In this document: piece after piece, positions 59,043 through 64,000 of the stretch
Numbering within the stretch: position 1 is the first letter of the stretch
Layout of the letters: each line of letters begins with the position of its first letter
Assembly (NCBI RefSeq): GCF_000243315.1
Contig: NZ_JH597770.1
Span: 190,794-254,793, forward strand
Direction of reading: 5' to 3'
Source: Metallosphaera yellowstonensis MK1
GTDB lineage: Archaea > Thermoproteota > Thermoprotei_A > Sulfolobales > Sulfolobaceae
Length of the DNA stretch: 64,000 nucleotides
The notes under the pieces: model-generated
Seen by the model: the letters and a program-made list of their open reading frames with translations, nothing else
Told to the model about the DNA's origin: nothing
Databases searched by the model: none
Made by a program: the position numbers and the translations under genes

Positions 59043-60836
59043 ATGTGCGGAATAATAGGGATAGCTTCAGAGAAGCTCAGTGATAGAAAATTGGCTGAGC
59101 TGACTGTTGAGATACTGAGGAGGTTAGAGTACAGAGGTTACGACAGCGTTGGAATGGCATCAATGAGCGAAGACAGAATAGAGGTAAGAAAAGCAAAAGG
59201 GAGCGTAGAAGAATTTGTAAAGAAGAGATCACCCTCAACTATGAAGGGGAAAGTCTTCCTTGGTCACACTAGATGGGCGACTCACGGTGAGCCAAGTGAT
59301 ATCAACGCCCACCCGCACACGGACTGCTCGGGTGAAATCGCCGTAGTTCATAATGGAACTATACTGAACTTCGCTGAACTCAAGAACGACCTAATTCAGA
59401 AAGGTCATGAATTCAAGAGCGAGACGGACACAGAAGTCGTGGCCCACCTAATTGAACACTATAGAAAACTGGGAATGGACAATTTCACGGCCTTCAAGAG
59501 GGCAATTCTGTCGATAGAGGGAGACCATGCTATTCTAGTTGTGATTAAGGGTGACCCTCGAATATTCTTCTCTAAGAGGAATAACCCCTTGAAGATCGGG
59601 GTAGCTGACGGGATGACATTGATCTCCAGCGATTCGTGGAGTATGTTCATGGTAACCAATAAGATAATTCCAATAAATGATGAAGAGTTTGGATATATAT
59701 CCGCTAGAGAGAGATATATTGAAAAATTTTCAGGAGAGAGAGTGGATACGAATAGTAGGTTATACACAGAGGACACAGAGTCCCTAGCCTCTTCTCACGA
59801 GGGCTACGAGTCCTTTATGCATAAGGAGATATTGGAGAGTCATTTGGCAGTGAGGGAGACGTTAAGGTCAATGATGAGAGAGACCGAGATCGTCTCCAAG
59901 GCCATTAAGAGCTTGAGTGAAGCTAGGAGAATATTCGTTGTGGGGGCGGGAACTAGTTATCACGCTGGACTCATGTTTGCTTTAAGGCTTCAGAAGGCTG
60001 GTCTCACTTCCATACCTGTAATAGCCTCGGAGCATCACTATTTCAGAGCAACTGAAGATGATGCGGTTCTGGTGATCAGTCAGAGTGGGGAAACGATGGA
60101 TTCCTTAATTGCATCGAAGCATTATAGGGCTAATGGAGCCAGGATACTCTCACTTACAAATACTCTGGGTAACAGTATATCCCACGAAAGCGACATCGCA
60201 CTCCATACTAGGGCCGGACCTGAAGTAGGAGTTGCTGCGACTAAAACGTTCACGTCACAGGTTGCAGCTCTACTGTTTCTCTCCTCTAACCTCCTTGGAG
60301 AGGACGTAGAATACCTTAAAGAGGCCGAACAAACTGTTACGAACTCCTTACAGGCAATGGGGTATGCCCTAGAAATAGGAACCCAACTGTGCAAGAAGAG
60401 TAACGCCTATTATCTGGGCAGGGGTTTAGGTGTTCCCATGGCCCTTGAAGGTGCACTAAAGATTAAAGAGATTGCCTACATACACGCGGAGGCTTATCCC
60501 GCAGGCGAGAGTAAACATGGACCTATAGCCCTCGTGGAAAAGGGGTTCCCTGTTGTCTTCATTAACTTAGGAGAATTTGTAGGGGAGCTATCAAATAACA
60601 TCAAGGAAATGAGTGCTAGAGGTGCGGAGACCATAGTTCTCAGCATCAACAACAGACTCAGCGATAACAAGGAGCTCAAGGTATGGAGGGAAGTGAGTGT
60701 TAGCGTGAGCGATACTAGACTTGCCCCATTGGCTATGGCACCACTCATCCAAGCAATAGCGTACTATGCTGCAAAGTGTAAGGGAGTAAATCCTGACAGG
60801 CCTAGGAATCTTGCAAAGACGGTGACAGTACAATGA
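59043..60836 (+). CDS. glmS: Glutamine:fructose-6-phosphate aminotransferase
   Basis: 597 aa. Catalytic C2 (MCGIIGIASE) and the Ntn glutaminase segments GHTRWATHG and HNGTILNF; two SIS domains with VGAGTSYHAG and ALKIKEIAYIHAE; C-terminal NLAKTVTVQ. Makes glucosamine 6-phosphate for UDP-GlcNAc, used in N-glycans. Stop overlaps the next gene (ATGA). Confidence 0.97.
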   Translation: MCGIIGIASEKLSDRKLAELTVEILRRLEYRGYDSVGMASMSEDRIEVRKAKGSVEEFVKKRSPSTMKGKVFLGHTRWATHGEPSDINAHPHTDCSGEIAVVHNGTILNFAELKNDLIQKGHEFKSETDTEVVAHLIEHYRKLGMDNFTAFKRAILSIEGDHAILVVIKGDPRIFFSKRNNPLKIGVADGMTLISSDSWSMFMVTNKIIPINDEEFGYISARERYIEKFSGERVDTNSRLYTEDTESLASSHEGYESFMHKEILESHLAVRETLRSMMRETEIVSKAIKSLSEARRIFVVGAGTSYHAGLMFALRLQKAGLTSIPVIASEHHYFRATEDDAVLVISQSGETMDSLIASKHYRANGARILSLTNTLGNSISHESDIALHTRAGPEVGVAATKTFTSQVAALLFLSSNLLGEDVEYLKEAEQTVTNSLQAMGYALEIGTQLCKKSNAYYLGRGLGVPMALEGALKIKEIAYIHAEAYPAGESKHGPIALVEKGFPVVFINLGEFVGELSNNIKEMSARGAETIVLSINNRLSDNKELKVWREVSVSVSDTRLAPLAMAPLIQAIAYYAAKCKGVNPDRPRNLAKTVTVQ

Positions 60837-61891
60837 AGGCAGTAATCCTGGCCGCAGGCAGAGGAGAGAACCTGTTGCCGTATACGGAGAAGGAGCAGAA
60901 GGAAGCAATACAGGTCTCTGGCAAGGCAGTAGTAAGATATGTGGTAGAAGGTCTATGGAAGGCAGGGATTAGGGAGTTTGTGGTGGTGGTCAATGATAAG
61001 GGAAAACAGATAGAGGACGCCCTTGATGGCATAGATGCCTCAATGGAGTTCATAAGGCAGGTCACTCCAGGTATCTCCGGTGCAATTAGGGACGGTATGG
61101 AGAGAGTGGACGATTACTTCGTCCTAGCTTTTGGAGACATTATAGCACCAGACAACTTCTACTCCGAGTTGATAGGAAGGTATAACGAGAGTGGCAGACC
61201 AGTACTGTCTACTGTTCCAGTGTACGAAGGATTGGATACGTATGGGTTAGTTAAATTAAACGAGAGATTACATATAGTGAAAGAAGGCTCCACGTTAGCT
61301 TTGGCTGGAGCATATGTATTACCTAAGGGAGAGTTCAGCGAGTTTCTGGACTATCTCGAAAGTATAGCTGATAGAGCTGCTTACTTCATATGGTCAGGCC
61401 CTTGGGTTGACGTAGGATTTCCAGAGGATCTATTAAGTGCCATAGAAAATCTTCTCAATAGGAAAGACAGCTTTATCTCAAATAGGGCCACTATATCCAG
61501 TACGGCCATCATAGGAAAGAACGTAGTCATTGAGGAGGGGGCAATTGTAGAGGATTATGCAATACTTAAAGGCCCAGCTTACATAGGGAAAAATGCCTAT
61601 GTAGGTTCCTTCTCCCTGATTAGGGACTACTCCTCGATTGAAGAGGGGGCAGTGATTGGAGCCTATTGCGAGGTCGCTCACTCTCTAATTGGGAGGAGGG
61701 CAGTAATAGGCTCTAAGTCCTATATCACCCACAGTGTCATAGGAACTGAGGCTCGAATAGGAGCCTCAGCCGTGACAATCAGTTATCCTGCAGCATTAAA
61801 GAGGAAAGGTGAGAGGAAGTTTGGTGCCTTAATTTCTCCAGGTGGAGAATTAAGCCATGGATCCTTAGTAGGACCAGCCTTCAGGAAATAG
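60833..61891 (+). CDS. Sugar-phosphate nucleotidyltransferase-like protein with left-handed beta-helix
   Basis: 352 aa. N-terminal Rossmann part starts VILAAGRGENLLPYTEK, against the family L-A-A-G-x-G-x-R-L-x-P-x-T; Asn stands where the catalytic Arg is expected, and KEAIQVSGK replaces the usual K-P. The GD-I-I-A-PD substrate segment and WVDVGFPEDL remain. From about 215 to 330 come isoleucine-rich hexapeptide repeats (IIGKNVVIEEGAIVEDYAIL). Coupled to glmS, it should act in UDP-GlcNAc synthesis, as a GlcN-1-P acetyltransferase at least; nucleotidyl transfer is uncertain. Confidence 0.8.
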   Translation: MKAVILAAGRGENLLPYTEKEQKEAIQVSGKAVVRYVVEGLWKAGIREFVVVVNDKGKQIEDALDGIDASMEFIRQVTPGISGAIRDGMERVDDYFVLAFGDIIAPDNFYSELIGRYNESGRPVLSTVPVYEGLDTYGLVKLNERLHIVKEGSTLALAGAYVLPKGEFSEFLDYLESIADRAAYFIWSGPWVDVGFPEDLLSAIENLLNRKDSFISNRATISSTAIIGKNVVIEEGAIVEDYAILKGPAYIGKNAYVGSFSLIRDYSSIEEGAVIGAYCEVAHSLIGRRAVIGSKSYITHSVIGTEARIGASAVTISYPAALKRKGERKFGALISPGGELSHGSLVGPAFRK

Positions 61892-62022
61892 GGGTTTTCT
61901 CTATTCATTCTTTATTTCGTTTTTGTTAGCCGACATTTATCCCATCCATCTCCTCCGTGAACGGCAAAGTTTTCCGTCTCCTCAAACCCATCTTTATAAA
62001 TTAGGGATAGACGAGTATCCCT

Positions 62023-62424
62023 ATGGGTAAGCTTACTATACTATTGGCTGATAACAGTATGGACAAATTGTATCACGGACTTGTGCTCGCGTTAGACGCT
62101 AGATCGCTTGACTGGACTGTAAAATTCTTCGTGACTTCACAGGCGGTTTTGTTATTCACCAAAAAGTTCAAGGGGAGAGCCAAACTTAGATTAGGCTTCT
62201 TAGCTAGATTATTTGTCTCGACCCAGATGAAAAGGATAGGTATACCTGACGCTGAAGAATTAATCGAAGAGGCAATAAAGGAGGGGGTGGAGTTCTTCGT
62301 GGATGAAGTGGGTCTAAAAATAGCTAGGCTATCTAAGGAAGATCTCCTCGACTCGGTGAAACTTTCTGGAGGAATAACATACCTTAAAGAGGCACAGGAT
62401 TCTGACGTGGTGGTCACGTTATGA
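62023..62424 (+). CDS. DsrE-family-like protein without cysteine
   Basis: 133 aa. The N-terminal strand-helix ([22 protein letters not shown]) and the C-terminal pattern ([13 protein letters not shown] and [22 protein letters not shown], shortened) resemble DsrE-type peroxiredoxin-like proteins, but there is no Cys at all, so it cannot carry sulfur itself. It overlaps a TusA-like gene by 4 bp. It may be a scaffold or regulator for that protein. Confidence 0.65.
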   Translation: MGKLTILLADNSMDKLYHGLVLALDARSLDWTVKFFVTSQAVLLFTKKFKGRAKLRLGFLARLFVSTQMKRIGIPDAEELIEEAIKEGVEFFVDEVGLKIARLSKEDLLDSVKLSGGITYLKEAQDSDVVVTL

Positions 62425-62645
62425 AGGTCCTGGAAACTAGCGAAGTGTGCCCCGTAGTGATATTGAAGGTAATGCGTTTATGGAGATCTCTAACTCCCCC
62501 TTCTGAAGAGGAGATCATAGTGAAATCGCCGTGGGAGGCCGTTGCCCAAGAATTGGAAAAATGGTGCAATGAGACTGGAAATGAGTTTTTGGGATACAGT
62601 AGGGACGGTAATAAACTAGTGATCAAGCTTAGGTTGAAGAGATAG
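62421..62645 (+). CDS. TusA/SirA-like protein
   Basis: 74 aa from ATG 62421, overlapping the DsrE-like stop. [15 protein letters not shown] has Cys10-Pro at the TusA position; the second Pro of CPxP is Val. The [18 protein letters not shown] segment fits the TusA helix-strand order. It likely carries sulfur or binds a partner. The next gene downstream is cysteine-synthase-like, 37 bp away. Confidence 0.7.
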   Translation: MKVLETSEVCPVVILKVMRLWRSLTPPSEEEIIVKSPWEAVAQELEKWCNETGNEFLGYSRDGNKLVIKLRLKR

Positions 62646-62682
62646 GTTTATTATATCTGGACTTAGCATGAGTGTTGGGTAG

Positions 62683-63588
62683 ATGCGTATTGTGTACCCT
62701 GAACTCAGGGTATTTGAGGATCCAGTTCAACTTTTAGAAGGAATGTGGCCAACGCCACTCCTAAAACTATCTATAGGAGAAGATGTCTGGGGGAAGTTGG
62801 AGTTCTTCAACCCCTTCAGTAGAAGTATAAAAGACAGGACAGCGTGGTTCTTGTTCAGAGATGCCCTAAGAAAGGGTGCAGAAAACATCACAGAAGCTAC
62901 CTCAGGGAACATAGGAATTGCTATCTCCTCTCTCTCAGCTATATTCGATAGAAAATTTGTGGCTTTCATCCCGACTACGGCCCCCAAATCCTTCAAGATA
63001 GCAATGAAAATATTAGGTGCTTCGCTTATTGAGGCGGGAAAATCTACTAACGATCTAATTCCGTTGGTTAAAGAGTTCTCCAAGAGCTCTAGTATGTATC
63101 ACTTAAATCAATTTCAGAGTCAATTCAACATACTAGCTCATTACGAGACTACAGCCAAGGAGATAGATAGACAGCTTGGGATGATGGGTAAGATACCCCA
63201 AAGAATTATAGCTACCATGGGAACGGGAGGACATGTGGCCGGTCTCTCTAAATTCTTTAAGGAGAAATATGGAGACGATGTAGAGGTAGTGGGAGTTCAG
63301 CCAGCCGACGGGGAGAGGATACCTGGGATAAAGAGACAGAACGGCGACACCTTAGCTTTAGAGGCCAAGATCGACAGAGTAATTGAGGTCACTTCGAGGG
63401 AGGCAATGGATGGTGTTCTGAAGGTAGCTAGGAGTACAGGGATATTAGTTGGGTTAAGCTCAGGGGCCACAGTGAACGCCTATTTAAAGTTAGCAGATTC
63501 AAAGACCACGGTCCTAATTTTCCCCGATGATGGTTATAAGTACATAGACGAAATGGCTACACTGATGGAATCCAGTCAATCCTATTGA
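62683..63588 (+). CDS. Cysteine-synthase-family PLP enzyme
   Basis: 301 aa. PLP lysine K50 in SRSIKDRTA, phosphate-binding TSGNIGIA (73-80), and [16 protein letters not shown]. The Q-F-x-S/N segment (NQFQSQFN) is present. The family makes cysteine from O-acetyl- or O-phosphoserine and sulfide, or serves as cystathionine synthase. Next to a TusA-like carrier, a sulfur-transfer cysteine synthase is possible; this is inference. Confidence 0.85.
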   Translation: MRIVYPELRVFEDPVQLLEGMWPTPLLKLSIGEDVWGKLEFFNPFSRSIKDRTAWFLFRDALRKGAENITEATSGNIGIAISSLSAIFDRKFVAFIPTTAPKSFKIAMKILGASLIEAGKSTNDLIPLVKEFSKSSSMYHLNQFQSQFNILAHYETTAKEIDRQLGMMGKIPQRIIATMGTGGHVAGLSKFFKEKYGDDVEVVGVQPADGERIPGIKRQNGDTLALEAKIDRVIEVTSREAMDGVLKVARSTGILVGLSSGATVNAYLKLADSKTTVLIFPDDGYKYIDEMATLMESSQSY

Positions 63589-63637
63589 TGACCGAAGCTT
63601 AGAGATTTAAACAATTGAGGATAATATTGCCTGGAAA

Positions 63638-64000
63638 ATGAACATAGAAAATGTACTAAGATCGCTCTATCTCCAGACTAAGGTTATCGAAGACGGAGGT
63701 AAGAAATATGTTGTGAAATGCTACGGATCCAATGTGGGTTTGAAGTGGTACTTCATCTCGTCTGTATTTCGTTCTTTTCCGTATGTAGCGAGTCCTAAGG
63801 CTAGAATGTCTAGGGAGATCGACTTCATGACTTACACATGGAAAAAGGTAAGGGTGCCTACTATAGTTGATCTTGATACTGATGAGAAGTGTATAGTCAG
63901 GGAGTATATAGATGGAAGGATTCCAAATAGTGTGGAGGACTTCGTAGAGGTTGCACATGTCCTCAGAGAGATACATGAGGAGGATTTTGCACTAGGAGAT
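63638..64000 (+). CDS. N-terminal part of a protein-kinase-like protein, cut by the window end
   Basis: 121 codons from ATG 63638 without a stop. A beta-strand with KKYVVKCYG gives a possible ATP-binding Lys, an E occurs in RMSREIDFM, then hinge-like CIVREYIDG and VLREIHEEDFALGD, resembling the helix E and catalytic loop (H-G-D) of Bud32/RIO/APH-like kinases, with Leu for His. Function is unknown; the C-terminal part is missing only because of the window. Confidence 0.6.
   Translation, partial: MNIENVLRSLYLQTKVIEDGGKKYVVKCYGSNVGLKWYFISSVFRSFPYVASPKARMSREIDFMTYTWKKVRVPTIVDLDTDEKCIVREYIDGRIPNSVEDFVEVAHVLREIHEEDFALGD

Overview
The window is chromosomal DNA of an acidophilic, sulfur-metabolising crenarchaeon of the order Sulfolobales. 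The evidence is a complete sHdr-type sulfur oxidation cluster, the two-protein threonyl-tRNA synthetase system, short tRNA introns at position 37/38 with no encoded CCA, TATA-box promoters close to the start codons, ISC1217-like and ISH3-like insertion sequences, and an Agl24-like glycosyltransferase. Metallosphaera, Sulfuracidifex or Acidianus are plausible genera; I cannot decide between them by eye.

Region 1 (1-10,580) is an accessory, decaying region. It holds a VapBC pair, a frameshifted transporter, an ISH3-like element, a TPR protein, a type IV pilin-like protein, a decayed ISC1217-like element, a Fic/Doc-like gene with an altered active site, inverted remnants of a third insertion sequence, and much DNA without genes. 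Two kinds of small repeat stand out. One is a family of ~64-bp MITEs whose tips match the ISC1217-like element and which still have 7-bp target duplications. The other is a ~170-190-nt structured, promoter-bearing repeat (two copies here, a third at 26.3-26.5 kb) that looks like an undescribed RNA.

Region 2 (10.5-28.4 kb) is the sulfur region. On the minus strand it reads dsrE2B-tusA-hdrC1-hdrB1-hdrA-hyp-hdrC2-hdrB2. A divergent plus-strand operon carries dsrE3A, a dihydrolipoamide-dehydrogenase-like flavoprotein, a small unknown protein and a CxxC glutaredoxin-like protein. A DUF1641-like repeat protein, an HDAC-family hydrolase, a NicO-like permease, a CoA-binding protein, and two related HTH regulators around a second TusA-like protein and a YHS/TRASH protein follow. 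The simplest reading is that DsrE/TusA proteins carry sulfane sulfur to the sHdr complex, which oxidises it in the cytoplasm.

Region 3 (28.6-42.6 kb) is mostly core metabolism: a QueC-like enzyme, phosphomevalonate kinase and diphosphomevalonate decarboxylase, an HD phosphohydrolase, a nucleoside phosphorylase, succinyl-CoA synthetase, an Fe-S endonuclease III-like protein lacking the usual catalytic residues, an Agl24-like transferase, catalytic ThrRS and Ogt.

Region 4 (42.6-64 kb) opens with an intact ISC1217-like element next to tRNA-Thr. It continues with a universal stress protein, GH15 and GT4 enzymes, a ParA-like ATPase, PsiE-like protein, cobalamin adenosyltransferase, three more tRNAs, IorAB, an HTH regulator, NAC, a CPSF-like nuclease, the editing ThrRS, mevalonate kinase, GlmS with a nucleotidyltransferase-like protein, a Cys-less DsrE-like/TusA-like pair, a cysteine-synthase-like enzyme and a truncated kinase-like gene. 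Convergent genes overlap tail to tail unusually often. No rRNA and no CRISPR array was seen.
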